From assembly GCF_003490595.1 (NCBI RefSeq), contig NZ_QQGY01000001.1, positions 62,001 to 126,000 on the forward strand: 64,000 nt of DNA, written 5' to 3'. Of this stretch, positions 1-8,640 are shown one piece after another. The first letter of the stretch is position 1, and every line of letters starts with the position of its first letter. Origin of the DNA: Haemophilus haemolyticus_L (lineage in GTDB: Bacteria; Pseudomonadota; Gammaproteobacteria; Enterobacterales; Pasteurellaceae). The translations under genes were made by a program, and so were the position numbers. The notes under the pieces are model-generated. The model saw nothing but the letters and a program-made list of their open reading frames with translations. It was not told where the DNA came from and ran no database searches.

Positions 1-688
1 TTTAGCAACAGAATTAAGAAAAATTGCAGAAGTCATTGTTGTTGCCCCCGATCGTAATCGAAGTGCGGCATCAAGCTCGCTCACATTAGTGGAGCCATTG
101 CGCCCACGCCATTTAGATAATGGCGATTATTGTGTAAATGGCACACCTGCAGATTGTGTACATTTAGCGTTAAACGGATTTTTATCTGGCCAAGTAGATT
201 TAGTGGTATCAGGCATTAATGCGGGTTGTAATATGGGCGATGATACGATTTATTCAGGCACATTAGCCGCAGCCCTTGAAGGACGTCATTTAGGCTTGCC
301 TGCTATTGCGGTTTCGTTAGATGGTCGTCAACATTATGAAACTGCAGCGCGAGTGGTGTGTGATCTCATCCCAAAATTACGTCATCAATTATTAAATCCT
401 CGTGAAATTATTAATATTAATGTGCCTGATTTGCCTTTTGAAGAATTAAAGGGTTACAAGGTATGTCGCTTGGGTTACCGTGCTTCGTCTGCAGAAGTCA
501 TTAAACAAAGGGATCCTCGTGATGAAACCATTTATTGGATTGGCCCTTCAGCATTACCTGAGGATGAAAGCGAGGGAACAGATTTCCATGCGGTGAAAAA
601 TGGTTATGTGTCTATCACGCCAATTCAGGCAGATCTTACTGCCCATAATTCACTTTCGGCTTTACAAGATTGGTTAGAGCAGGAATAA
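1..688 (+). CDS. surE: 5'/3'-nucleotidase SurE (5' end outside window)
   Basis: SurE is a metal-dependent nucleoside monophosphatase (also exopolyphosphatase) of the cytoplasm. The window opens inside the gene: the frame is open from base 2, so about the last 228 codons are present and the metal-binding DDG motif at the N-terminus is missing. Visible family landmarks are APDRNRSAASSS near the start, the GTPADCVHLAL segment, and SGINAGCNMGDDTIYSGTLAAA, which carries the conserved Asn and the substrate-site loop. In enterobacteria surE also lies upstream of nlpD; here pcm is absent. The internal GTG at 89 is not the start. Confidence 0.95.
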   Translation, partial: LATELRKIAEVIVVAPDRNRSAASSSLTLVEPLRPRHLDNGDYCVNGTPADCVHLALNGFLSGQVDLVVSGINAGCNMGDDTIYSGTLAAALEGRHLGLPAIAVSLDGRQHYETAARVVCDLIPKLRHQLLNPREIININVPDLPFEELKGYKVCRLGYRASSAEVIKQRDPRDETIYWIGPSALPEDESEGTDFHAVKNGYVSITPIQADLTAHNSLSALQDWLEQE

Positions 689-717
689 TGGCGCGTTTTA
701 CCAAATAGAGAAGAAAT

Positions 718-1296
718 ATGAAAATTTTCGGTACGATGTATGATAAAACTATGCAATGGTCAACGCACCGTTTTGCGACTTTCTGGCTCTCTTTTGTTAG
801 TTTTATCGAGGCGATATTTTTTCCTATTCCACCTGATGTGATGTTGATCCCAATGTCAATGTCAAAGCCAAAAAGTGCGGTAAAATTTGCATTTTATACG
901 GCGATTGCTTCTGTCATCGGTGGAGTTATCGGTTACGCTATTGGTTATTATGCAACCGACTGGGTAGAAAACATTGTGCAACAATGGGGATATGGTGCGC
1001 ATTGGGCAAAAGCCATAAATTGGTTTGAGCAATGGGGCGTATTAGTTGTGTTTGTGGCGGGTTTTAGCCCAATTCCTTACAAGGTGTTTACTCTCTGCTC
1101 TGGGGTAATGCAAATGGCATTTTTCCCTTTTGCCATTACCGCATTTGTTTCACGTTTAGCGCGTTTCTTGCTAGTGGCAAAATTAGCCGCATGGGGCGGT
1201 GAAAAATTCGCAGCAAAATTGCGAAAATCTATTGAAATTATTGGTTGGTCAGTGGTGGCACTGGCTGTCATAGCTTACTTTATATTGAAAAACTAG
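718..1296 (+). CDS. yqaA: YqaA/DedA-type VTT-domain inner-membrane protein
   Basis: A 192-residue polytopic membrane protein of the SNARE-associated/VTT (DedA-like) family. Hydrophobic segments lie at roughly residues 20-45, 55-80, 100-125, 130-150 and 170-190. The motif IFFPIPPDVMLIP in the first third and GFSPIPYKVFTL in the middle are the two re-entrant loop signatures of the family. Members such as DedA are linked to lipid-carrier flipping and membrane homeostasis; the exact role of YqaA is not known. It starts 29 bp after surE and runs 8 bp ahead of a small lipoprotein gene, so co-transcription with both is likely. Confidence 0.85.
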   Translation: MKIFGTMYDKTMQWSTHRFATFWLSFVSFIEAIFFPIPPDVMLIPMSMSKPKSAVKFAFYTAIASVIGGVIGYAIGYYATDWVENIVQQWGYGAHWAKAINWFEQWGVLVVFVAGFSPIPYKVFTLCSGVMQMAFFPFAITAFVSRLARFLLVAKLAAWGGEKFAAKLRKSIEIIGWSVVALAVIAYFILKN

Positions 1297-1304
1297 GATA
1301 AAAA

Positions 1305-1490
1305 ATGAATAAATTAGGTCTTATTTTAATGGTTGGATTCGTATTAGTTGGATGTGCATCAGAACCGGTTAAAGATCCAGATGCGTTGCCAAACGGCATC
1401 ATGCAACCAGTAGAAGGTACAGGTGCAGTTGCTGGTGGTAGCTTTATGCCGGAAATTCAAAAAAATACGATGCCAGCTCAAATGAAATAA
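1305..1490 (+). CDS. Small lipoprotein resembling the NlpD N-terminus
   Basis: A 61-residue protein with a short basic start, a hydrophobic stretch and the lipobox LVGC, so it is predicted to be processed at Cys17 to a mature lipoprotein of about 45 residues. The mature part contains GIMQPVEG, then a Gly-rich GGSF, then PEIQKNTMPA. The same blocks occur in the same order just after the lipobox of the following gene, nlpD (GIMQPVNG, GGSW, PEIQKNTVPA). It therefore looks like a partial tandem duplication of the 5' part of nlpD without the LysM and peptidase-like domains. Function unknown; it may sit in the same envelope complex. Confidence 0.8.
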   Translation: MNKLGLILMVGFVLVGCASEPVKDPDALPNGIMQPVEGTGAVAGGSFMPEIQKNTMPAQMK

Positions 1491-1513
1491 TAACGGAACA
1501 ATAAGGAATTACT

Positions 1514-2812
1514 ATGAAAAAATCGTTTCTCTTACTCCCTTTGAGTCTTGTTGTATTATCAGCTTGTACCTCTAATTCTCCTGCGCCAATTACCAATGCA
1601 GATAACACCCTTTCACCTGGTATTATGCAACCTGTAAATGGCGAGAGCACGGGCGGTTCTTGGCAACCTGAAATTCAAAAAAACACGGTACCAGCGATGG
1701 GCGGTGTTCCAACAGGCGTGCAAACTCCACAGCCAAATTTCCAACCAACCTATCAACAGCCTGCCATGCCAGCAGAGCCTGCTCAACCGGCATTCAAACC
1801 TGCACAGCCAGCGTTTCAGCCAGCTCAAAAACCAGTTATGCCAACACAAGCGCCAGCTGTACAAACAAAAACAATCACTAAAACTGTTTCTGATTGCGTA
1901 GATTCGCAACATATTAATGTTCCACGTAATCCAAATACCAATGCACCAGATTATAGCCAAATTGAAAAAGGTTCTTACAAAGGCAATACCTATAAAGTGA
2001 ACAAAGGCGATACCATGTTCTTAATCGCTTACTTGGCAGGCATTGATGTAAAAGAATTAGCAGCATTGAACAACATGACTGAGCCTTATAGTTTGAGCTT
2101 AGGTCAAACTTTAAAAATTTCTAATTGTGGTACAAAAACAGTGACAACAACGGTTCCTGTAAAACAACCTGCGGTAGCAACGACAACAACTACTGTGGCT
2201 GCACCTGCAGAACCAGCAGTCACCTATACGCCAGGTGCAAATGGTACGCAAATGGGATCTGATGGCACAATCATTGGACCAATTAAATCTGGCGCAGGTG
2301 TAGCAAATAGCGCACCAGCAATGGTACCAGTTGCGACAACTCCTGTTACCCCAGCGACAACACCATCAGTACCAACTACACCAGTAGAGAACACCAATAG
2401 CACACCGATTAATGCCAATGTTGTTGCTCCAATCGCATCAAATGTTGCATGGCAATGGCCTACTTCAGGTAATATCATTCAAGGTTTCTCCAATACTGAT
2501 GGCGGAAATAAAGGGATTGATATTAGTGGTTCTCGTGGACAAGCTGTTAAAGCGGCTGCATCAGGTCGCGTCGTGTATGCTGGCAATGCTTTACGTGGTT
2601 ACGGTAATTTAATCATCATCAAACATAATGATGATTTCTTAAGTGCTTATGCGCATAACGACAAAATTCTTGTAACCGATCAACAAGAAGTCAAAGCTGG
2701 TCAAGAAATCGCAAAAATGGGTAGCTCTGGTACAAATACCGTGAAACTCCACTTTGAAATTCGCTATAAAGGTAAATCAGTGGATCCAGTACGTTACCTC
2801 CCAAGACGTTAA
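1514..2812 (+). CDS. nlpD: Outer-membrane lipoprotein NlpD/LppB, amidase activator
   Basis: 432 residues: signal peptide with lipobox LSAC (Cys18), a long Pro/Ala/Gln-rich linker (about 60-120), a LysM peptidoglycan-binding domain (about 148-192, YKVNKGDTMFLIAYLAG), a second Thr/Pro/Ala-rich linker, and a C-terminal LytM/M23 domain (about 310-430). The M23 zinc ligands are degenerate: the usual HxxxD is NKGID, and the usual HxH is KLH. This fits the known role of NlpD as a non-catalytic activator of an N-acetylmuramoyl-L-alanine amidase during septum splitting. In H. influenzae it was described as the antigenic lipoprotein LppB. Unlike in E. coli, rpoS does not follow. Confidence 0.93.
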   Translation: MKKSFLLLPLSLVVLSACTSNSPAPITNADNTLSPGIMQPVNGESTGGSWQPEIQKNTVPAMGGVPTGVQTPQPNFQPTYQQPAMPAEPAQPAFKPAQPAFQPAQKPVMPTQAPAVQTKTITKTVSDCVDSQHINVPRNPNTNAPDYSQIEKGSYKGNTYKVNKGDTMFLIAYLAGIDVKELAALNNMTEPYSLSLGQTLKISNCGTKTVTTTVPVKQPAVATTTTTVAAPAEPAVTYTPGANGTQMGSDGTIIGPIKSGAGVANSAPAMVPVATTPVTPATTPSVPTTPVENTNSTPINANVVAPIASNVAWQWPTSGNIIQGFSNTDGGNKGIDISGSRGQAVKAAASGRVVYAGNALRGYGNLIIIKHNDDFLSAYAHNDKILVTDQQEVKAGQEIAKMGSSGTNTVKLHFEIRYKGKSVDPVRYLPRR

Positions 2813-2824
2813 TCTTCTTCTAAC

Positions 2825-2870
2825 AAAGAGCGGTGAAAAATCTCAACAAATTTTCACCGCTCTTTTTTTA
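2825..2870 (+). repeat. Left 46-bp direct repeat of the tna island; also nlpD terminator hairpin
   Basis: This 46-bp copy matches the copy at 5930-5975 with one mismatch (position 17, T here and A there). Each copy is itself an inverted repeat built from the uptake-signal variant AAGAGCGGT and its complement followed by a T-run, so it can also terminate nlpD transcription. The pair brackets tnaC-tnaA-tnaB exactly. A 43-bp uptake-sequence direct repeat flanking tna between nlpD and mutS has been described for H. influenzae type b. Confidence 0.92.
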
Positions 2871-2882
2871 TTAAAAATATTC

Positions 2883-2898
2883 TGTGAGGAGCATCACA
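2883..2898 (+). promoter_or_regulatory. CRP (cAMP receptor protein) site of the tna operon
   Basis: TGTGA-GGAGCA-TCACA is a perfect match to the CRP half-site consensus with a 6-bp spacer. It lies 116 bp ahead of the tnaC start. A GATAAT hexamer at 2944-2949 would put the start near 2956, about 65 bp from the centre of the site, as in a class I CRP promoter; the TGACAA at 2917-2922 is a poorly spaced -35. Catabolite control of tryptophanase is established in E. coli. Confidence 0.85.
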
Positions 2899-3013
2899 AA
2901 ATAAAAAAATAATAGATGACAATGTTAAATTTTATATTATTCTGATAATGCTTCGTAGTTAGAAGTCAGTGTTAAGTTTTATTAAGTTTCTCTTCTCTTA
3001 AAAGGAGTTTAAT

Positions 3014-3094
3014 ATGCTCAACTTGCTCTCTCCTAACCAAACTTGGGTTCTTATTGATCCAAGATTATCTTTTTATTTTCCCATAATTTATTAA
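3014..3094 (+). CDS. tnaC: TnaC leader peptide (26 aa)
   Basis: A 26-codon ORF preceded by a strong Shine-Dalgarno AAAGGAG at 3001-3007 and ending 87 bp before tnaA. Residues Trp11, Asp15 and Pro23 keep the W-x3-D and W-x11-P spacing of E. coli TnaC (W12, D16, P24), which stalls the ribosome when free tryptophan is present and so blocks Rho from terminating before tnaA. The peptide also has IDP around Asp15. In E. coli Pro24 is the last residue; here Ile-Ile-Tyr follow Pro23 before the TAA stop. Recognition rests on position, ribosome site and residue spacing. Confidence 0.87.
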   Translation: MLNLLSPNQTWVLIDPRLSFYFPIIY

Positions 3095-3181
3095 TCCTTT
3101 CTTATTAACCATCAAAGTGTTTTCATTTTAGAAAATAATTTTTTATTTAAACTAAGCAAATTAATTTTTGGGGATTTTGCT

Positions 3182-4600
3182 ATGGAAAATTTTAAACATT
3201 TACCTGAACCTTTCCGCATTCGTGTTATTGAACCAGTAAAAAGAACTACTCGTGAGTATCGTGAACAAGCGATCTTAAAATCAGGCATGAATCCATTTTT
3301 ATTGGATAGTGAAGATATTTTCATTGACTTACTCACTGATAGCGGTACTGGCGCTGTTACACAAGATATGCAAGCTGCAATGTTACGTGGCGATGAAGCC
3401 TATAGTGGCAGTCGCAGTTATTATGCGCTAGCCAAAGCAGTGAAAGATATTTTTGGTTATGAATATACAATCCCTACTCACCAAGGCCGTGGTGCAGAAC
3501 AAATTTATATTCCAGTATTGATTGCTAAACGTGAACGTGAGAAAGGTTTAGATCGCAGCAAAATGGTGGTTTTCTCTAACTATTTCTTTGATACCACACA
3601 AGGACATAGCCAAATTAATGGGGCAACGGTTCGCAATGTTTATATCAAAGAGGCATTTGATACAACAGCAAAACATCCATTTAAGGGTAATTTCGATTTA
3701 GAAAAATTAGAAAAAGGCATTCAAGAAGTGGGAGCACATAATGTACCTTACATTGTATGTACCATTACTTGTAACTCTGCGGGTGGTCAGCCAGTTTCTA
3801 TTGCAAACTTAAAAGGCATGTATGAAATTGCGCGTAAATACGATATTCCAGTTATCATGGATTCAGCTCGTTTTGCAGAAAACGCCTATTTTGTTCAACA
3901 ACGTGAAGAAGCTTATAAAGACTGGACTATTGAACAAATTACTTACGAAAGTTATCGCTATGCTGACGGTTTAGCGATGTCCGCCAAAAAAGATGCTATG
4001 GTACCAATGGGCGGTATTTTAGCGTTTAAAGATCAATCAATGGAGGATGTTTATCACGAGTGTAGAACGCTTTGTGTTGTGCAAGAAGGGTTCCCTACTT
4101 ATGGTGGTTTAGAAGGTGGTGCAATGGAACGCTTGGCTGTTGGCTTGCATGATGGTATGCGCCAAGAATGGCTGGCTTATCGTATTGCGCAAATTGAATA
4201 TTTGGTTGCAGGCTTAGAAAAAATTGGTGTGCCTTGTCAACAACCGGGTGGCCACGCAGCGTTCGTAGATGCAGGTAAATTATTACCACATATTCCAGCC
4301 GACCAATTCCCAGCACAAGCACTTTCTTGCGAACTTTATAAAGTTGCAGGTATAAGAGCGGTAGAAATTGGCTCATTTTTATTAGGACGAGATCCGAAGA
4401 CGGGTAAACAACTACCGTGTCCAGCTGAGCTTTTACGCTTAACTGTACCACGTGCAACTTATACGCAAACTCATATGGATTTCATTATTGAGGCGTTCCA
4501 AAAAGTGAAAGAAAATGCAGAGAATATTAAGGGTTTAACCTTTACTTATGAACCAAAAGTTCTCCGCCACTTTACGGCACGTTTAAAAGAAGTTGAATAA
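3182..4600 (+). CDS. tnaA: Tryptophanase
   Basis: Tryptophanase splits L-tryptophan into indole, pyruvate and ammonia in the cytoplasm. The 472-residue length equals the family norm. The PLP-binding lysine is in SAKKD (Lys270, same number as E. coli), with the substrate/cofactor elements TDSGTGAVT (53-61), YSGSRSYYAL (74-83), ITCNSAGGQPVS and MDSARFAEN. Expression is expected to follow TnaC-mediated antitermination and CRP. The gene belongs to the laterally acquired island between two direct repeats; strains with it are indole-positive, while Rd lacks it. The ATG at 3182 follows a GGGG ribosome site. Confidence 0.97.
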   Translation: MENFKHLPEPFRIRVIEPVKRTTREYREQAILKSGMNPFLLDSEDIFIDLLTDSGTGAVTQDMQAAMLRGDEAYSGSRSYYALAKAVKDIFGYEYTIPTHQGRGAEQIYIPVLIAKREREKGLDRSKMVVFSNYFFDTTQGHSQINGATVRNVYIKEAFDTTAKHPFKGNFDLEKLEKGIQEVGAHNVPYIVCTITCNSAGGQPVSIANLKGMYEIARKYDIPVIMDSARFAENAYFVQQREEAYKDWTIEQITYESYRYADGLAMSAKKDAMVPMGGILAFKDQSMEDVYHECRTLCVVQEGFPTYGGLEGGAMERLAVGLHDGMRQEWLAYRIAQIEYLVAGLEKIGVPCQQPGGHAAFVDAGKLLPHIPADQFPAQALSCELYKVAGIRAVEIGSFLLGRDPKTGKQLPCPAELLRLTVPRATYTQTHMDFIIEAFQKVKENAENIKGLTFTYEPKVLRHFTARLKEVE

Positions 4601-4607
4601 TATCACG

Positions 4608-4640
4608 AAAAATGCAGTTCATTTTGAACTGCATTTTTTT
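4608..4640 (+). terminator. Rho-independent terminator between tnaA and tnaB
   Basis: AAAAATGCAGTTC pairs with GAACTGCATTTTT around an ATTTT loop and is followed by a T-run: a near-perfect 13-bp stem. Since tnaB starts only 44 bp further on with no clear promoter, tnaB is probably expressed by read-through at a lower level than tnaA. Confidence 0.85.
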
Positions 4641-4683
4641 ATCAACAGCTAACTCAATAATTTGTTATTGATAAGGATGTTCT

Positions 4684-5919
4684 ATGAAAAAACAACCTTC
4701 CATTTTTGGTGGCGCCTGTATTATTGCTAGTGTTTGTGTCGGAGCTGGAATGCTTGGTTTACCAACATCTGGTGCTGGAGCTTGGACAATATGGTCAGCA
4801 TTAGCAATTTGCTTAACGATGATAATCATGACATTATCAGGCTGGTTATTACTTGAGGCCTATTCTACTTATGATTTAAGAGCATCATTTAGTACCGTAA
4901 CTAAAGATATGCTCGGTTCAACTATCAATTCTATTAATAATCTTGCTGTGTATTTTGTCGGGGGTATTTTACTTTATGCTTATACCACTGCATCTGGAGG
5001 TATACTAGAAAACCTTATTAAACCGTGGATTGATTTTGGTTCATCTACATTGGCAATTTGCTCCACTGTATTTGTATTAGTCTTTTCCTTCTTTGTTTGG
5101 CATTCCACTCGCATTGTAGACAGAATATCTGTTTTATTGATTGTATTCATGGGGTTTACTTTTATTTTTAGTACTTATGGATTAGCAACTAATATTAGTT
5201 TAGATACTTTATTAGATATTGGTGGAAAAGATACAAACTATGCAAAATATGCAGTAGGGATGTTTCCTGTTGCGTTAACATCTTTCGGTTACCATCATTC
5301 TGTTTGTACGATGCGAGCCTACTATGGGGAAGAGAAAAAAGCGAAATACGCTATTTTAGGCGGAACAGCAATTGCTCTTACTCTTTATTTACTTTGGATT
5401 TTTTCAATTTTTGGAAATTTGCCTCGCGATCAATTTGCACCTGTAATAGCTAGTGATGGCAATCTAGATATATTACTTAACGCTTTAGGTGGGGTAATAG
5501 AATCTAACATGGTTAAACAAATGATTAATGCCTTTTCTATCGCCGCAATTTTGTCATCTTTTATTGGCGTAGGGTTAGGCGTATTCGATTATCTCGCTGA
5601 TTTCTTCAAATTTGATAATGGCAAAATTGGACGAACAAAGTCATGGGCAGTGACTTTCCTACCTCCACTAATTATGTCAATTTTATTTCCATTGGGTTTC
5701 TTAAAAGCCATTGGGTATGCCGGCGCAGTAGCGACAATTTGGACTTGCATAATTCCAGCGCTTCTTGCTTATAAATCTCGCAAAATAAATGCAGCAGCAA
5801 CAACATTCCGAGTTTTTGGTGGAAATGGATTAATAATCTTCATTGCATTATTTGGTGTTTTTGTGGCTATTTTCCATTTTCTAGCAATGTTTGACTACTT
5901 GCCTGTCTTTAAAGGATAA
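4684..5919 (+). CDS. tnaB: Tryptophan permease TnaB (HAAAP family)
   Basis: A 411-residue inner-membrane permease with about eleven hydrophobic segments, opening with GGACIIASVCVGAGMLGLP, the glycine-rich first helix typical of hydroxy/aromatic amino acid permeases. GYHHSVCTMRAYYGE in the middle is another family block. It imports tryptophan as substrate for TnaA. It follows tnaA after a terminator hairpin and precedes the right-hand direct repeat. TnaB and Mtr are close paralogues; linkage to tnaA decides for TnaB. Confidence 0.93.
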   Translation: MKKQPSIFGGACIIASVCVGAGMLGLPTSGAGAWTIWSALAICLTMIIMTLSGWLLLEAYSTYDLRASFSTVTKDMLGSTINSINNLAVYFVGGILLYAYTTASGGILENLIKPWIDFGSSTLAICSTVFVLVFSFFVWHSTRIVDRISVLLIVFMGFTFIFSTYGLATNISLDTLLDIGGKDTNYAKYAVGMFPVALTSFGYHHSVCTMRAYYGEEKKAKYAILGGTAIALTLYLLWIFSIFGNLPRDQFAPVIASDGNLDILLNALGGVIESNMVKQMINAFSIAAILSSFIGVGLGVFDYLADFFKFDNGKIGRTKSWAVTFLPPLIMSILFPLGFLKAIGYAGAVATIWTCIIPALLAYKSRKINAAATTFRVFGGNGLIIFIALFGVFVAIFHFLAMFDYLPVFKG

Positions 5920-5929
5920 ATATCAACTG

Positions 5930-5975
5930 AAAGAGCGGTGAAAAAACTCAACAAATTTTCACCGCTCTTTTTTTA
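5930..5975 (+). repeat. Right 46-bp direct repeat of the tna island; tnaB terminator
   Basis: Second copy of the repeat at 2825-2870, one mismatch. It contains facing AAGAGCGGT / ACCGCTCTT uptake-signal variants and ends in a T-run, so it should also terminate tnaB. Recombination between the copies would excise tna and leave one copy between nlpD and mutS. Confidence 0.92.
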
Positions 5976-6054
5976 TCTAGCTTTTTCCCCTTTCGGCACC
6001 TAAAATAGCCACCACAAAACCTATCTTTATTCAGTTTCAAAAGCAGGTAATTAG

Positions 6055-8640
6055 ATGATTTCCGAAGAAAATTTCCAACAGCACACGCCAATGATGCAAC
6101 AATATCTAAAACTCAAAGCAGAGAATCCAGATATTTTGTTGTTTTATCGCATGGGGGATTTTTACGAGTTGTTTTATGACGATGCGAAAAAAGCGGCCGC
6201 ATTGTTGGATATTTCTTTGACGAAACGAGGTCAATCAGCAGGGCAACCAATTCCAATGGCGGGGGTGCCTTATCATGCGGTGGAAGGCTATTTAGCAAAA
6301 TTGGTTCAGTTGGGTGAACCTGTTGCGATTTGCGAACAAATTGGTGATCCTGCCACAAGCAAAGGGCCTGTGGAGCGCCAAATTGTGCGAATTGTTACGC
6401 CTGGTACGGTAAGTGATGAAGCACTGTTGCCAGAGCGCCAAGACAATCTGATTGCTGCGGTATATCAAGAAAAAGAAAAATTTGGATTAGCCACTTTAGA
6501 TATGACCTCTGGCCGTTTTCAGCTTTGTGAACCTGCAGATAAAGAAACATTACGTGCTGAATTGCAACGTATTGCACCTGTGGAATTGCTGTATTGTGAA
6601 GAATTTAATGAAATGGCTGCAATTGAACATTGCAAGGGATTACGCCGTCGCCCGATTTGGGAATTTGAACTTAGCACCGCCATTACGTTACTGAATCGCC
6701 AATTTGGCACAAAAGATTTACGTGCCTTTGGTGTAGAAAAATCCCCTCTAGGCTTAAGTGCGGCAGGTTGTTTATTGCAATATGCAAAAGAAACCCAACG
6801 TACCGCATTACCCCATATTCAAAGCATTAGCTTAATTCAAAATCAAGACTGCATTCAGTTAGATGCCGCCACTCGCAGAAATCTTGAATTGACGCAAAAT
6901 CTTGCGGGTGGCACAGAAAATACGCTAGCGTCTGTATTGGATAAATGCGTCACACCAATGGGCAGCCGCTTATTGAAACGTTGGATTCACCAACCTATTC
7001 GTGATGTGGAAAGATTAAAACAACGCCAACAAGCGATTACGGAAATTCTGAATTTTGATTTGGTTGATGAACTCCAACCTTATTTGCAATTAGTCGGCGA
7101 TATGGAGCGTATTTTAGCGCGTGTTGCGCTACGTTCAGCTCGTCCACGCGATCTCACCCGCTTGCGCACGGCATTAGAACAAATTCCAGTATTACGCGCG
7201 ATTGTGCAACAAAAAACACCGCCATTTTTAACCGCTCTTTTCGGTCAAATTGCCGATTTCACCGAGCAGTGCGATTTATTGCAACGTGCATTGATTGAAA
7301 CGCCCCCGCTTTTAATACGGGATGGTGGTGTGATTGCTGAAGGTTACCATGCTGAGTTGGACGAATGGCGTATGCTGTCTGATGGTGCAACTCAATATTT
7401 GGAAAACCTCGAAAAACGTGAGCGTGAAAGCACGGGCATTGACACCTTAAAAATCGGTTTTAATGCAGTGCATGGTTATTACATTCAAATTAGCCAAGGC
7501 CAAGCGCATAAAGCGCCCATTCATTATGTTCGCCGTCAAACTCTGAAAAATGCAGAGCGTTACATTATTCCTGAACTCAAAGAATATGAAGACAAAGTAC
7601 TAAAATCGAAAGGCGCAGCGTTAGCGTTAGAAAAGCAGCTTTATGATGAATTGTTTGATTTATTATTACCGCACTTAGGCGCGTTACAGCTGGCGAGCCT
7701 TGCACTTTCTGAATTGGATGTATTGGTCAATCTCGCCGAGCGCGCAGACACCCTCAATTACGTGATGCCAACATTTTGTGATGAAGTAAGTGTGAAAATT
7801 GAAAATGGTCGCCATCCTGTTGTGGAACAAGTATTGAAAGATCCTTTCATCGCCAACCCAGTGGAGTTAAATCACAACCGTCATTTGTTAGTTATCACTG
7901 GACCAAATATGGGCGGTAAAAGTACTTATATGCGCCAAACCGCATTAATTACATTGCTGGCGTATATCGGCAGTTTTGTGCCAGCAGACAGCGCGCGAAT
8001 TGGACCGATTGATCGTATTTTTACTCGAATTGGTGCGTCTGATGATTTAGCTTCAGGGCGTTCAACCTTTATGGTGGAAATGACTGAAATGGCAAATATT
8101 CTTCATCAAGCGACAGCCCAAAGTCTCGTGCTTATTGATGAAATCGGTCGTGGCACATCCACTTATGATGGCTTATCCTTAGCTTGGGCTTGTGCAGAAT
8201 GGTTAGCCAAAAAAATCCGCTCACTTACATTATTTGCCACCCATTATTTTGAATTAACCGCATTGCCAGAACAGCTAGAAGGCATCGCTAATATTCATTT
8301 AGATGCCCTTGAGCATAACAACACCATCGCCTTTATGCATGCCGTACAAGATGGCGCCGCAAGTAAAAGTTATGGTTTGGCAGTTGCGGCTTTGGCTGGC
8401 GTGCCGCAATCCGTTATTAAACTGGCAAAACAGAAATTGACACAATTAGAAAAAACCTCAGGTCATTCAGCCGATCAGCAAATTCAGGCATTGCGTGAAG
8501 CCAATCACACTCAAGGTGAATTATTGTTTGAACAAGAAACGGATGCACTAAGAGAGGCTATTGAAAAACTGGATCCCGATGATTTAAGCCCTAAACAAGC
8601 CTTGGCGTATTTGTATCAGTTAAAGAAAATGGTGGGATAA
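6055..8640 (+). CDS. mutS: DNA mismatch repair ATPase MutS
   Basis: 861 residues, full length. The N-terminal mismatch-recognition motif is in RMGDFYELF (Phe and Glu of the Phe-x-Glu wedge, about residues 34-40). The ATPase shows Walker A GPNMGGKST (about 616-624), Walker B LVLIDEIGRGTS and the downstream FATHYFELT signature. The C-terminal tetramerisation tail is present. It recognises base mismatches and recruits MutL. The gene sits just after the right tna repeat, the arrangement known for indole-positive H. influenzae. Confidence 0.98.
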   Translation: MISEENFQQHTPMMQQYLKLKAENPDILLFYRMGDFYELFYDDAKKAAALLDISLTKRGQSAGQPIPMAGVPYHAVEGYLAKLVQLGEPVAICEQIGDPATSKGPVERQIVRIVTPGTVSDEALLPERQDNLIAAVYQEKEKFGLATLDMTSGRFQLCEPADKETLRAELQRIAPVELLYCEEFNEMAAIEHCKGLRRRPIWEFELSTAITLLNRQFGTKDLRAFGVEKSPLGLSAAGCLLQYAKETQRTALPHIQSISLIQNQDCIQLDAATRRNLELTQNLAGGTENTLASVLDKCVTPMGSRLLKRWIHQPIRDVERLKQRQQAITEILNFDLVDELQPYLQLVGDMERILARVALRSARPRDLTRLRTALEQIPVLRAIVQQKTPPFLTALFGQIADFTEQCDLLQRALIETPPLLIRDGGVIAEGYHAELDEWRMLSDGATQYLENLEKRERESTGIDTLKIGFNAVHGYYIQISQGQAHKAPIHYVRRQTLKNAERYIIPELKEYEDKVLKSKGAALALEKQLYDELFDLLLPHLGALQLASLALSELDVLVNLAERADTLNYVMPTFCDEVSVKIENGRHPVVEQVLKDPFIANPVELNHNRHLLVITGPNMGGKSTYMRQTALITLLAYIGSFVPADSARIGPIDRIFTRIGASDDLASGRSTFMVEMTEMANILHQATAQSLVLIDEIGRGTSTYDGLSLAWACAEWLAKKIRSLTLFATHYFELTALPEQLEGIANIHLDALEHNNTIAFMHAVQDGAASKSYGLAVAALAGVPQSVIKLAKQKLTQLEKTSGHSADQQIQALREANHTQGELLFEQETDALREAIEKLDPDDLSPKQALAYLYQLKKMVG

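Noticed and set aside
1613..1960. Long ORFs antisense or out of frame inside nlpD
   Set aside because: Shadow frames of the low-complexity Pro/Gln-rich linker; composition is unlike real proteins here.
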